A stretch of 64,000 nucleotides of DNA from Clostridium grantii DSM 8605 (GTDB lineage: Bacteria; Bacillota; Clostridia; Clostridiales; Clostridiaceae). The notes under the pieces were generated by a model, which was given only the letters and a program-made list of their open reading frames with translations, searched no databases and had not been told where the DNA came from. How positions within the stretch are numbered: position 1 is the stretch's first letter; every line of letters begins with the position of its first letter. Positions 36,576 through 44,674 of the stretch are shown one piece after another. The translations under genes were made by a program, and so were the position numbers. The stretch covers positions 62,001 through 126,000 of the forward strand of contig NZ_FQXM01000007.1 in the NCBI RefSeq assembly GCF_900129965.1. The letters are read 5' to 3'.

Positions 36576-37961
36576 ATGAAAAAAAATATACCAGTTGAAA
36601 AAAATAAAGAATATATAGTGACTATTGTGTCCTATGGGTCAGATGGAGAAGGTATAGGAAAGATAGATGGTTTTCCTATTTTTATAAATAGAGCTATAAA
36701 AGGTGAAGAAGTGAAAGTACTTTGCGTTAAGGTTAAGAAAAATATGGCTTATGGGAAAATAGTAGAAATTATTAAAAGCAGTGAAGATAGAGTGACTCCA
36801 ATTTGTAATATTTATGATCAATGTGGAGGATGTAATATTCAACATTTATCCTATGAAGCTCAATTAAAACTAAAAAAAGATAGAATAATAGATTGTCTTT
36901 CAAGATTAGGGAAAATACCTATGGATAATATAATAGTTCATGACACTATAGGCATGGAAAATCCTTATAGATATAGAAATAAAGTTCAACTTCCTGTAGG
37001 TGAAGGGAAAAATGGGGAAATAAATATAGGTTTTTATGCTAATAGAAGCCATAATATAGTAGATATGAATACTTGCTATATTCAAAGTGAAATAGCTGAT
37101 ACATTAATGAAACTAGTAAAACAATGGATGAAGAGATATAATATATCGGCTTATAATGAAGAAACTCATAGTGGAATTATAAGACATATTATGTTGAGAA
37201 GTGGGTTTAAAACTGAAGAACAGATGGTAGTTATAGTAACAAACAAAAATAAAGTTCCTTATATTAATGAATTAATTGAAGAGATTATAAATAATATAAA
37301 AGGCGTTGTTAGTATAGTTCAAAACATTAATACAAGAAATACTAATGTAATATTGGGAACTGAGTGTGTTACTTTATGGGGAGAATCTCATATAAGTGAT
37401 TACATAGGTGAATACAAATTTATTATATCTCCATTATCATTCTTTCAAATCAATCCTATACAAACAGAAAAATTATATAGTAAAGCTTTAGAGTATGCAG
37501 ATTTACAAGGTGATGAAGTTGTATTTGATGCTTATTGTGGAACAGGTACTATTTCATTATTCTTATCTGAGAAAGCTAAAAAAGTATATGGGGTAGAAAT
37601 TATACCTCAAGCTATAGAAAATGCAAAAGTAAATGCAGATAGAAATAAAATACACAATGCAGAATTTATTGTGGGTAAATCAGAAGAAGTGATACCACAA
37701 ATGATAGAAGAAGGCAATTTTGCAGAAGTTGTGGTAGTAGATCCGCCGAGAAAAGGTTGTGAATTTAAACTTTTAGAAGCAATAGGACATATGAAACCAG
37801 AGAAAATAGTTTATGTTTCTTGCGACCCAGCTACACTAGCTAGAGATTTGAAAATATTGATGGGGTTTGGCTATGAGATATTAGAGGTACAACCTGTGGA
37901 TATGTTTCCGCAGACAAGCCATGTGGAGTGTGTTGTATTGATAACAAGAAATGATAAGTAA
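36576..37961 (+). CDS. rlmD: 23S rRNA (uracil-5-)-methyltransferase RlmD/RumA family
   Basis: A SAM-dependent RNA m5U methyltransferase of 461 residues. An N-terminal TRAM domain (about 8-65) is followed by an iron-sulfur cysteine cluster (CNIYDQCGGC near 78), the SAM-binding region DAYCGTGTISLFLS, VDPPRKGCE and the catalytic cysteine in SCDPATLARDL near 414. The exact target uridine is not predictable. ATG 36576 follows GGGAGA. The last codons (SHVECVVLITRNDK) are mimicked at 40,550-40,594 by SHVESVVLMSRVEK, so the 3' end of this gene is the attachment site of the accessory elements that follow. Confidence 0.93.
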   Translation: MKKNIPVEKNKEYIVTIVSYGSDGEGIGKIDGFPIFINRAIKGEEVKVLCVKVKKNMAYGKIVEIIKSSEDRVTPICNIYDQCGGCNIQHLSYEAQLKLKKDRIIDCLSRLGKIPMDNIIVHDTIGMENPYRYRNKVQLPVGEGKNGEINIGFYANRSHNIVDMNTCYIQSEIADTLMKLVKQWMKRYNISAYNEETHSGIIRHIMLRSGFKTEEQMVVIVTNKNKVPYINELIEEIINNIKGVVSIVQNINTRNTNVILGTECVTLWGESHISDYIGEYKFIISPLSFFQINPIQTEKLYSKALEYADLQGDEVVFDAYCGTGTISLFLSEKAKKVYGVEIIPQAIENAKVNADRNKIHNAEFIVGKSEEVIPQMIEEGNFAEVVVVDPPRKGCEFKLLEAIGHMKPEKIVYVSCDPATLARDLKILMGFGYEILEVQPVDMFPQTSHVECVVLITRNDK

Positions 37962-38118
37962 AGTGTATAAAAGCCTTGAAATAAGGGGTTTCCGAGAGTT
38001 AGAGTGTAAACTTTAACTCTCGGATTTTTTGTTGAATTAATCAGAGCCAAACATATCCACCTTAAAAATGACCTAGGGTTGAGTTGACAGGATTAAAATG
38101 GATAGGTTGTGGAGATAG
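37920..38118 (+). repeat. left copy of the rlmD-end direct repeat (attachment region)
   Basis: This copy includes the last codons of the intact rlmD, its terminator (TCCGAGAGTTA...TAACTCTCGGA plus six T residues, 37,991-38,030) and about 90 further bases with CCAAACATATCCAC and GGGTTGAGTTGACAG. The right copy at 40,552 has the same blocks in the same order with scattered differences. Similarity is highest in the blocks named. Confidence 0.8.
37991..38030 (+). terminator. intrinsic terminator after rlmD
   Basis: TCCGAGAGTTA (37991-38001) pairs perfectly with TAACTCTCGGA (38014-38024), followed by six T residues. A second version of this terminator, with G-U pairs, lies at 40,624-40,663 in the right repeat copy. 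Confidence 0.9.
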
Positions 38119-38256
38119 TATGGATACTGGCTTTATGAGTAGTTAGAATAGATGTTAAGTTATTTTTTTCTAATAAATTATTTTATTTAGACTAATTATC
38201 ATGTGAATGGAAACAATTAAAGATAAGTAGTTTAAATTTAATAGAGAGGTTATGCA

Positions 38257-39234
38257 ATGGGAGATAATAACAATAATTTAACACCAAAGATAACATTTAT
38301 TCCAGCAAAAAAGAAACGAGACAAAAGGGTAGCTATATATTGTAGGGTTAGTACAAATCACTATTCTCAAGAAGAAAGCTTAGAAGCACAAATTGAAGGA
38401 TTAAAGCAAATAGTAAAAAATAATCCTGATTGGAGTTTATTTAAAGTCTACACAGATAAAGATTCAGGAGGAAATACATTTAGGTTTGGATTTCAGAGCA
38501 TGATATTTGATTGCTATGAAAACCGTATTAATATTGTATTAGTAAAGTCAATTAGCCGCCTTTCAAGAAATACGGTAGATTTACTTGAAACAGTGAATAA
38601 ATTAAGGTGCATGGGAATAGAGATAATATTTCATGAAGAAAATATCAAAACCAGTGAAGCAGAAAATGATGTGTTTATAGCGGCATTAACTGCATTTGCA
38701 CAGGCTGAGAGTGAATCAACAAGTGAAGCTATAAAGTGGGGATTAAAGAGAGGGTTTGAATCTGGTCAATCTAAGCTTTATAATAGAAAGTGTTACGGGT
38801 ATAAACATAACGAAAAAGGTAAACTTACAATTGATGAAGCACAAGCAGTGGTTGTTAGAAAAATGTATGATTTATATTTAAGTGGATATAGTGTAGACTT
38901 AATTATACGTGACTTAGAGTGTGCAAATATCAAATCTCCTATGGGTAAAGATAAGTGGTCTAAACGTGCTATTAAAACTATACTAACAAATGAAAAGTAT
39001 ATAGGCAATGTAATTTTAGGTAAAACCTATACAGGTGCATTTCCTAATAATAAACAGCAAAGAAATTATGGTGATCAAGAAAAATATTTGCTAGAAAATT
39101 CTCATGAACCAATAATAGAACATGAAAAATTTCAGAAAGTACATGAGGAAATAATACATAGATGTAACGTTGAAATAGTAGATGGTAAAATAAAAAGAAA
39201 GAAAACACATTATAGCTCAAAGAAAAGAACATAG
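38257..39234 (+). CDS. large serine recombinase, C-terminally shortened
   Basis: Site-specific recombinase of the large serine family, 325 residues. The resolvase catalytic domain (about 24-165) has the nucleophile Ser32 in YCRVST and the SISRLSRNTVDLL arginine region; a recombinase domain (about 180-290; YGYKHNEKGKL, YIGNVILGKTY) follows. Complete relatives have 450-550 residues with a zinc ribbon and coiled coil after a HYSSK-like sequence. Here the protein stops right after THYSSKKRT, which suggests a frameshift or deletion. It is the first gene after the rlmD repeat and was probably the integrase of this element. Confidence 0.85.
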   Translation: MGDNNNNLTPKITFIPAKKKRDKRVAIYCRVSTNHYSQEESLEAQIEGLKQIVKNNPDWSLFKVYTDKDSGGNTFRFGFQSMIFDCYENRINIVLVKSISRLSRNTVDLLETVNKLRCMGIEIIFHEENIKTSEAENDVFIAALTAFAQAESESTSEAIKWGLKRGFESGQSKLYNRKCYGYKHNEKGKLTIDEAQAVVVRKMYDLYLSGYSVDLIIRDLECANIKSPMGKDKWSKRAIKTILTNEKYIGNVILGKTYTGAFPNNKQQRNYGDQEKYLLENSHEPIIEHEKFQKVHEEIIHRCNVEIVDGKIKRKKTHYSSKKRT

Positions 39235-39281
39235 AATTATATGCAATGGAAAGATAAAAATAATGAAAGAGAGGTTAAACT

Positions 39282-40382
39282 ATGCAAATTGCACTAACTA
39301 AAAAACTATCTACTGCTATGGGGATAAAACCAGCGATTATTAAAGCAGAGGTAAACCCATTATTTACTTGGACAGCAAACTGGACTAAAGTTTGGGATAA
39401 TCGTAGAACGGAAGATATGCTTGTTTTAGTAAACAATGCTACTAGATTTACTGTTGCCGTTTATCAGGTAAAGAGAAAGGAATTAAAAAACATAAGCGAA
39501 ATTATTAACACTGCAATTTCTAATACACTTTTAGCCATGAATTTTAGTGAAGAGGTTGTGGCGGAGTATATGGAAATGTCAGATGATATAGAATTTGTTC
39601 AAAATAATAGCAGGCAAGCAGCATCATGGGTAACAAAGGCTGGATTAGAATGCTCCCATTATGTTGGAAGAGAATATGATGGGAGTGAAAAAGTATTCAA
39701 TGATACAATAGGTTGCTTTTCCAATAGACTAATAGTAGGTTGTAGTGGTAAAAGTGAGAAAAGTTTTTATCCTTATAAATTAATGAGAGAGGAACTTGAA
39801 AAAATTACTGGAAAAGAGATTTATAAATATAAAGCTTTTGAGTTAGAGGTTACGCTTGATTTAGATATATATAAGGCTATAAGAAAAATAATTGTACCAG
39901 CAAATATAAAGTTAGATAGCTTCCACAAGGTGCTTCAGTCGGTATTTAATTGGAGAAACTATCATTTATATGACTTTACTGTTTTTGATAAAGATACAAA
40001 TGAGTTAATAAAAAGAATAGTACCCTTTGAAGATGATTTAGAATACGATAATAATGCTATTTTAATGGGAAATCATACTCTTAAAGATATATTATCTGAG
40101 AAAAATTATATAATTTATACCTATGATATGGGCGATAACTGGGAACATGAAATTAAACTAATAAATGTAATAGAAGACTATGATAAAGAGTCACCATATT
40201 TATTAGTAGCAGATGGACAATCGCCGCCAGAGGACGTGGGCGGAGTAACAGGATTTATTGAGTTTCGAGATATTATGATGAATTCAAAATCTCCAGAATA
40301 TGAGGAAATGAAAGTGTGGGCAGGGTATTGGAATTTAGAACTAAATGATTGGCAAAAAAGACCTGGTCTCATATGGTGGTAA
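39282..40382 (+). CDS. pRiA4b ORF-3-like protein with an extra N-terminal domain
   Basis: A 366-residue protein. The C-terminal half (about 185-365) matches plasmid pRiA4b ORF-3-like domains: FELEVTLDLDIYKAIRKI, FHKVLQSVFNW, YTYDMGDNWEHEIKL and PPEDVGGVTGF. The N-terminal half (LTKKLSTAMGI, TWTANWTKVWDNRR, LVLVNNATRFTV) resembles a DUF6933-type domain. Such proteins are frequent in mobile elements and often sit near recombinases, but their function is not established. It follows the recombinase by 47 bases with AGAGAGG before the ATG. Confidence 0.82.
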   Translation: MQIALTKKLSTAMGIKPAIIKAEVNPLFTWTANWTKVWDNRRTEDMLVLVNNATRFTVAVYQVKRKELKNISEIINTAISNTLLAMNFSEEVVAEYMEMSDDIEFVQNNSRQAASWVTKAGLECSHYVGREYDGSEKVFNDTIGCFSNRLIVGCSGKSEKSFYPYKLMREELEKITGKEIYKYKAFELEVTLDLDIYKAIRKIIVPANIKLDSFHKVLQSVFNWRNYHLYDFTVFDKDTNELIKRIVPFEDDLEYDNNAILMGNHTLKDILSEKNYIIYTYDMGDNWEHEIKLINVIEDYDKESPYLLVADGQSPPEDVGGVTGFIEFRDIMMNSKSPEYEEMKVWAGYWNLELNDWQKRPGLIWW

Positions 40383-40551
40383 ATATGCTAAGACATTAAT
40401 AATACGAATTCAACCCTATTGTAAATAGTAAAGTAATAAACTAAATAAATTATATACGGATATTGATGAAATGGCTATTTAACAAGCTTTGAGAGGGAAT
40501 TATATCGTGAAAATGACATCAATTCTATCATTTTATTTAGAATAACTATCA

Positions 40552-40751
40552 CATGTTGAGAGTGTTGTATTGATGTCAAGGGTTGAGAAATAAGAGTGTA
40601 AAAAAGGCTTGAAATATGAACTTTCCGAGGGTCGGGATAGAAACTCTGACTCTCGGATTTTTTATTGAATAAATCGGAACCAAACATATCCACGATGGAA
40701 ATAACGTAGGGTTGAGTTGACAGCATTAAAATGTGGAGGTTGTGGAGATAG
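40552..40751 (+). repeat. right copy of the rlmD-end direct repeat
   Basis: It opens with a displaced rlmD end reading SHVESVVLMSRVEK and a stop (40,550-40,594), then a copy of the rlmD terminator, CCAAACATATCCAC and GGGTTGAGTTGACAG as in the left copy. Just before it, TTTTATTTAGAATAACTATC (from 40,531) resembles TTTTATTTAGACTAATTATC at 38,181-38,200. The gap 40,383-40,993 holds this repeat and the promoter of the methyltransferase gene, and no gene that I can support. Confidence 0.78.
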
Positions 40752-40889
40752 AAATGTTGAATTCAGATATCTGATATTTGTCATGATACTCGCTTATAAA
40801 AACATAAATTAGATACTTGATATTTTATAGCCGAGAAAAAAATAATATGCATAGAAGCAATCTATAGAGTTTTACACACTTTGATTTTA

Positions 40890-40956
40890 TGCGTCAAACA
40901 AAACATTTGTTGCATCGAACATTTTATTTGACGCACATCGAAATATATGCTATAAT
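40890..40956 (+). promoter_or_regulatory. promoter and operator of the HTH-methyltransferase gene
   Basis: TTGACG (40928-40933) and TATAAT (40951-40956) with a 17-base spacer form a near-consensus promoter 38 bases before the start. TTTGACGCA (40927-40935) covers the -35 and is an exact inverted copy of TGCGTCAAA at 40890-40898. A dimer bound to both arms would block the promoter. The natural ligand is the HTH domain fused to the methyltransferase, as in self-repressing C5 methyltransferases of the M.SsoII type. Confidence 0.7.
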
Positions 40957-40993
40957 CAAGGTGTTTAAATCAAATGAGGAGGCTTTTGGAATA

Positions 40994-42550
40994 ATGAAGG
41001 CTTGTTATAATAAACTTCTTAAAATGCTAATAGATAGAGAAATGACAAAAACCGATTTGCGTCAGCAGGCGAAGATTAGTAGTAGTACCCTTGCAAAGAT
41101 TGGCAAGCAAGAAATGGTCAGCTCAGATGTTCTTGTGAAAATCTGTAATGCACTTCAATGTGATATAAGTGATATAGTTGAATTGGTAAAAGATGAAAAT
41201 GAAGAGTATATTGCCCATTTTCATCCCGATAAGCTAAAGGTGGTATCACTCTTCTCAGGTGCTGGAGGTATGGATCTTGGATTTATAAAAGCCGGGTTTG
41301 AGATAATTTGGGCAAATGATTTTTTTGAAGATGCGGTTAATTCCTATAGAAAGAACATAGGAAAACATATGATTCATGGTGATATCACTAAGATTTCTAG
41401 TTGTGATATACCTGATGGTGCAGACGTAGTTATAGGTGGATTCCCATGCCAAGGATTTTCAGTAGCAAATACTAGACGTTCTATGGAGGATAAGCGTAAT
41501 TTCTTGTATAAAGAGATGCTTAGAGTAATTGCTGATAAAAAACCTAAATTTTTTGTAGCAGAGAATGTAAAAGGACTTTTATCTATCGAAGGTGGTAAAG
41601 TTTTTGAAATGATAAAATCTGATTTTGAAAATCTTAAGGATACTGATGGTAATATTATAGGATATAAAGTTGATGCAAGAATCTTAAATGCCGCAGAATA
41701 TGGAGTTCCACAGGCTAGAGAAAGAGTTGTAATTATTGGTAATAGAATAGGAGTAGAGAATCCTTATCCTGTCGCTACACATTATGTTGAAGGGGTATCG
41801 AAGTGTTCTGAAAAATTACTACCAGCAATTACAACAGAACAAGCGATTAGTTTCCTATCCGATAAAAAGCTTACAAAAAATATAGTTCTAGTGAGTAAGG
41901 AAGAGATAGATACACACATAAAAAAGACTGGATTATCTGATGTTGAGGGATTTTACTCGATTTTAGGTATAGATTCGAATTATAATGAGATTTTTATAAA
42001 GAACCACATCGCATCTGAAAATGTGGCGGATACCTTTTGGGGAAGGAAATATGAAGTTAATCAACATGATATTTGTGATTATTTGCGATATTGGAGAGGT
42101 AAGGCTGGGTGGACAACTAAAAGAGTTGATGAACATTTTGGTTATGCACATACTGCTGGACATTGGTTTAGAAAAGATAATAATTCAGGTAGCATTCCAA
42201 AGCCAGAAGATTGGTGGGAATTAAAGAAAATACTAGGATTTGATGATAAGTATGATGAGGCTGTTACAACTCTTATAGAAAAGGAAATACAATTCGAGCA
42301 ATCATTACGAATCACTAACTGGGATAGGCCAAGTGATACTATAACTGCAACAAGTCCAGAAATCCATGTTAACAAGATGCGAAGATTGAGTGCAAGAGAA
42401 TGTGCTATTTTGCAAACATTTCCACTGGAATATGAATTTACAGGTAGTTTGAATAAGATGTATACACAGATTGGTAATGCCGTTCCTGTTAAACTTGCAA
42501 CAAAAATAGCAGAAGGAATATACAAAGCAATAGAGGATGATAATCAATAG
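40994..42550 (+). CDS. C5-cytosine DNA methyltransferase with N-terminal HTH domain
   Basis: Modification enzyme of a type II restriction system, 518 residues. Residues 1-65 are a Cro/C1-type helix-turn-helix; the methyltransferase follows with motif I VVSLFSGAGGMDLGF, motif IV GGFPCQGFS (catalytic Cys near 153), ENVKGLL, VPQARERVVIIG, and motifs IX-X RLSARECAILQTFP and QIGNAVP. The target-recognition part between about 290 and 430 holds the HWFRKDNNSGSIP and PEDWWELKKIL stretches. GAGGAGG selects ATG 40994; the frame open from 40889 runs through the promoter. It converges on the restriction genes, separated by a two-way terminator. Confidence 0.93.
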   Translation: MKACYNKLLKMLIDREMTKTDLRQQAKISSSTLAKIGKQEMVSSDVLVKICNALQCDISDIVELVKDENEEYIAHFHPDKLKVVSLFSGAGGMDLGFIKAGFEIIWANDFFEDAVNSYRKNIGKHMIHGDITKISSCDIPDGADVVIGGFPCQGFSVANTRRSMEDKRNFLYKEMLRVIADKKPKFFVAENVKGLLSIEGGKVFEMIKSDFENLKDTDGNIIGYKVDARILNAAEYGVPQARERVVIIGNRIGVENPYPVATHYVEGVSKCSEKLLPAITTEQAISFLSDKKLTKNIVLVSKEEIDTHIKKTGLSDVEGFYSILGIDSNYNEIFIKNHIASENVADTFWGRKYEVNQHDICDYLRYWRGKAGWTTKRVDEHFGYAHTAGHWFRKDNNSGSIPKPEDWWELKKILGFDDKYDEAVTTLIEKEIQFEQSLRITNWDRPSDTITATSPEIHVNKMRRLSARECAILQTFPLEYEFTGSLNKMYTQIGNAVPVKLATKIAEGIYKAIEDDNQ

Positions 42551-42572
42551 TATAATAAGTGATATAGAAGAG

Positions 42573-42606
42573 AAGAAGAGGGTTTCATATCACCCTCTTC
42601 TTTTTG
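42573..42606. terminator. bidirectional terminator between methyltransferase and restriction genes
   Basis: AAGAAGAGGGT (42573-42583) pairs with ACCCTCTTCTT (42592-42602) around an 8-base loop. T residues follow on the + strand, and the A-rich side gives a shorter T run on the - strand. Confidence 0.8.
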
Positions 42607-43569
42607 CTAGATATCCATTTCTATGTATCCAAGCCAAGCGTTATTTCTTGAATTGTATCTGTCTCGTAAATCATTGTTGTTCAATCTCATACTATCACCA
42701 CGATGTACAGCTCTGACCATTTTAGTATTATCTTCCGATGTATATGTCCAATAACAATTATGAGCAGCATCAAAGAATATATCCTTTGAACCCCTTGTTT
42801 GAGGAATATTAATTTTAATATAGCCTTTTGATAAACAATGTTTTTCAGCCCATGTTTTCTTATCCTTCGCAGAAGCTGGAATAGGCACAGGTGTATAATA
42901 TGTACCATTAGATTTTGAATAATATTTATAGGTTTTGAAATTGAGTATCAAATCTCTACTAAATAGATTTGATAATTCTCCATTAGGAATGCAAACTAAA
43001 ATTAAAGATGGTTTTTTTCCGCTGCTTGTACTTCTTGAAATATCAAAATTAACATTGTCATCTCTATAGATAATCTTTATTATATATGTTAAAATTGGCA
43101 ATCTACTTACTCTTGCACGAGTTTCTAAATTACTTATAGTACGAATATACTTATGACTAGAATTATCAAATGATGTTTGATTTGGCTCTACAGATGTATA
43201 CCTTATATCATTTGAATTACCTTTTGTATCAAGTGTTTTACAATCTATACATAAAATAGAATCTTCAAAAACAACACCTAAATCAGAACTAATAGGAGAT
43301 TCATAAATTCCTTTGATATCATCCATCATATTTTTATATACATGATGGCGAACCAAACGTTCAGCAGCTACCTTTATTTTGTTTTTTACATTCCATGTTG
43401 ACGCAAGTTTGCTGTAATTTAACTTAATTTCATTTTCAATAGAACGCAAGTCATCTTGAAAATCATTAGAAGATATAATTACTTCTAATTTAGAAAAATA
43501 TTTCTTTTCAAGGTCCAAAAGGTTTTTTTGTGCAGGTGTGGTTGAAATTTTGGTGTCTTGTTTTGACAT
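42607..43569 (-). CDS. putative type II restriction endonuclease subunit (PD-(D/E)xK-like), paralogue of the next gene
   Basis: A 320-residue protein with no signal or membrane segment. SPISSDLGV...ILCIDCKTL reads as a PD-(D/E)xK nuclease core: D96, then D109-x-K111. The companion protein encoded by 43,596-44,405 has the same D-to-DxK spacing (D91, D104-x-K106) and both share SSDL, an LTY strand, PNGxL and YSKSNG. The pair converges with a C5 methyltransferase, so restriction is the likely role. Two paralogous subunits and one methyltransferase suggest a heterodimeric enzyme. AGGAGA precedes the ATG. Family assignment is by motif only. Confidence 0.6.
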   Translation of the reverse strand: MSKQDTKISTTPAQKNLLDLEKKYFSKLEVIISSNDFQDDLRSIENEIKLNYSKLASTWNVKNKIKVAAERLVRHHVYKNMMDDIKGIYESPISSDLGVVFEDSILCIDCKTLDTKGNSNDIRYTSVEPNQTSFDNSSHKYIRTISNLETRARVSRLPILTYIIKIIYRDDNVNFDISRSTSSGKKPSLILVCIPNGELSNLFSRDLILNFKTYKYYSKSNGTYYTPVPIPASAKDKKTWAEKHCLSKGYIKINIPQTRGSKDIFFDAAHNCYWTYTSEDNTKMVRAVHRGDSMRLNNNDLRDRYNSRNNAWLGYIEMDI

Positions 43570-43595
43570 AGTTATTCTCCTAGTATAATAAGTTT

Positions 43596-44405
43596 TTATT
43601 CATCGACTTGAGGGTCGAAATTGTCTAGATAGAATCTAAGCTTATTTCGAACATAATCAGACATATTGGGGTTTTTATGGATTATTCTAACCCTCTTCTT
43701 ATCCCCATCTAATAGTTCAAAAGTTGGTACTTCGCTAAAATTGTACCTAGCCTTACCTGGATTTTTTCCAGCTTTTAATGGTCTAGAACCGTAATGTTCT
43801 TCAAGTTTGCCATTTGGCAAACTCATGATAGAAATCAATTCGCATCTTTGTGTGACTGAGCTGTTTAATAGGCAAACAAAATATGTTAGTGTTATCTTCT
43901 TTTCCCCATTTGATTTACTATAGAATGTTGGAAGATTAGGTGAATACTCCTCGTGATATTCCGTAGGTCTACCAGCATTCTTTATAATAGTTCCAGCATA
44001 AGAGTTTTGATTTTCACCTACAAAGATGCAGGTGTTAAAATCACCTGTATTGTCCTGTCTGGTTGTACCTTCACTTGTTGTAACGCTTTTTAAATCGATA
44101 TGTATGTAAGCATCTTCAACCTCGAAAAACAGGTCTGAACTAACAGGACAAGAATTAGGTTGACCAGCAATTTTTCCGTTAAGTAAAGCATAAACAATTC
44201 TCTCACTACCTACATCAAATTGAGAAATTCCTCCGTCTTCATTTCCGTATAGTCCTTGCCAATCATTTCTTATATCTTCCATAGACAGCATTCCACGTAC
44301 TATTTCATCTTCTACGAATTTTAGGAAATGCCAGTATTTCATTAAATATTTGTGTTCTAAAGTCTCCAAATCATGAAGTGAAATATCAGAATTATCGAAT
44401 AGCAT
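43596..44405 (-). CDS. putative type II restriction endonuclease subunit (PD-(D/E)xK-like)
   Basis: A 269-residue protein. CPVSSDLFFEVEDAYIHIDL followed by K106 gives the D91 and D104-x-K106 nuclease pattern; TLTYFVCLL, SLPNGKL and FYSKSNG match blocks in the neighbouring 320-residue protein, so the two arose by duplication. AAGGAGA at 44,413-44,419 selects the ATG at 44,405; the frame is open 15 codons further but without such a signal. It is the middle of a leftward operon, right after the small HTH gene, as is usual for a restriction gene behind its controller. Confidence 0.6.
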   Translation of the reverse strand: MLFDNSDISLHDLETLEHKYLMKYWHFLKFVEDEIVRGMLSMEDIRNDWQGLYGNEDGGISQFDVGSERIVYALLNGKIAGQPNSCPVSSDLFFEVEDAYIHIDLKSVTTSEGTTRQDNTGDFNTCIFVGENQNSYAGTIIKNAGRPTEYHEEYSPNLPTFYSKSNGEKKITLTYFVCLLNSSVTQRCELISIMSLPNGKLEEHYGSRPLKAGKNPGKARYNFSEVPTFELLDGDKKRVRIIHKNPNMSDYVRNKLRFYLDNFDPQVDE

Positions 44406-44451
44406 ATTAGTATCTCCTTTATGTTTTATAATTAAGAATTCATTACTCAAG

Positions 44452-44655
44452 TTAATCTTCTATAGTTTCCATGATGTCTTCTAATTTGCAACCTAGCGTT
44501 TCGCATATTTTAAGAAGAACATCGGTTGTGATATTGCCGCCCTTACCAAGCTTGGCAATAGAGGCAGCACTGATTCCGGCAGCCTCTTTTAAGTCTTGCT
44601 TGTTCATATTTTTGTCGATTAGCATTTTCCAAAGTTTATTGTAACTTATGCGCAT
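44452..44655 (-). CDS. small HTH regulator (controller-like), homologous to the HTH of the methyltransferase
   Basis: A 67-residue Cro/C1-type helix-turn-helix protein. By eye about 33 of 67 positions are identical to the N-terminus of the methyltransferase at 40,994, including YNKL, KMLID and DVLxKIC, so one is a copy of the other. It lies directly before the restriction genes, the usual position of a C (controller) protein. GAGGAG selects the ATG at 44,655. Its operator is not known; candidates are the inverted repeats at 40,890 and 48,525. Confidence 0.82.
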   Translation of the reverse strand: MRISYNKLWKMLIDKNMNKQDLKEAAGISAASIAKLGKGGNITTDVLLKICETLGCKLEDIMETIED

Positions 44656-44674
44656 TTTTGTTCTCCTCATTAAA

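Larger units (their letters stand above)
37920..40551 (+). mobile_element. 2.6 kb element remnant inserted at the 3' end of rlmD
   Basis: The stretch is bounded by two direct copies of about 200 bases that begin with the last codons of rlmD (37,920 and 40,552). It contains a shortened serine recombinase and a pRiA4b ORF-3-like gene, both rightward. The arrangement fits integration into the rlmD 3' end, which restores the coding end on the chromosome side. The recombinase lacks its zinc-ribbon region, so the element is probably no longer mobile by itself. Boundaries are inferred from the repeats. Confidence 0.65.

Noticed and set aside
37979..38124. CRISPR-like repeats near rlmD
   Set aside because: There are only two copies of the sequence, 2.6 kb apart and about 200 bases long; no regular short repeat-spacer pattern exists anywhere in the window.
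42142..42525. 127-codon - strand frame inside the methyltransferase gene
   Set aside because: Antisense shadow of conserved motifs IX and X; no ribosome binding site.
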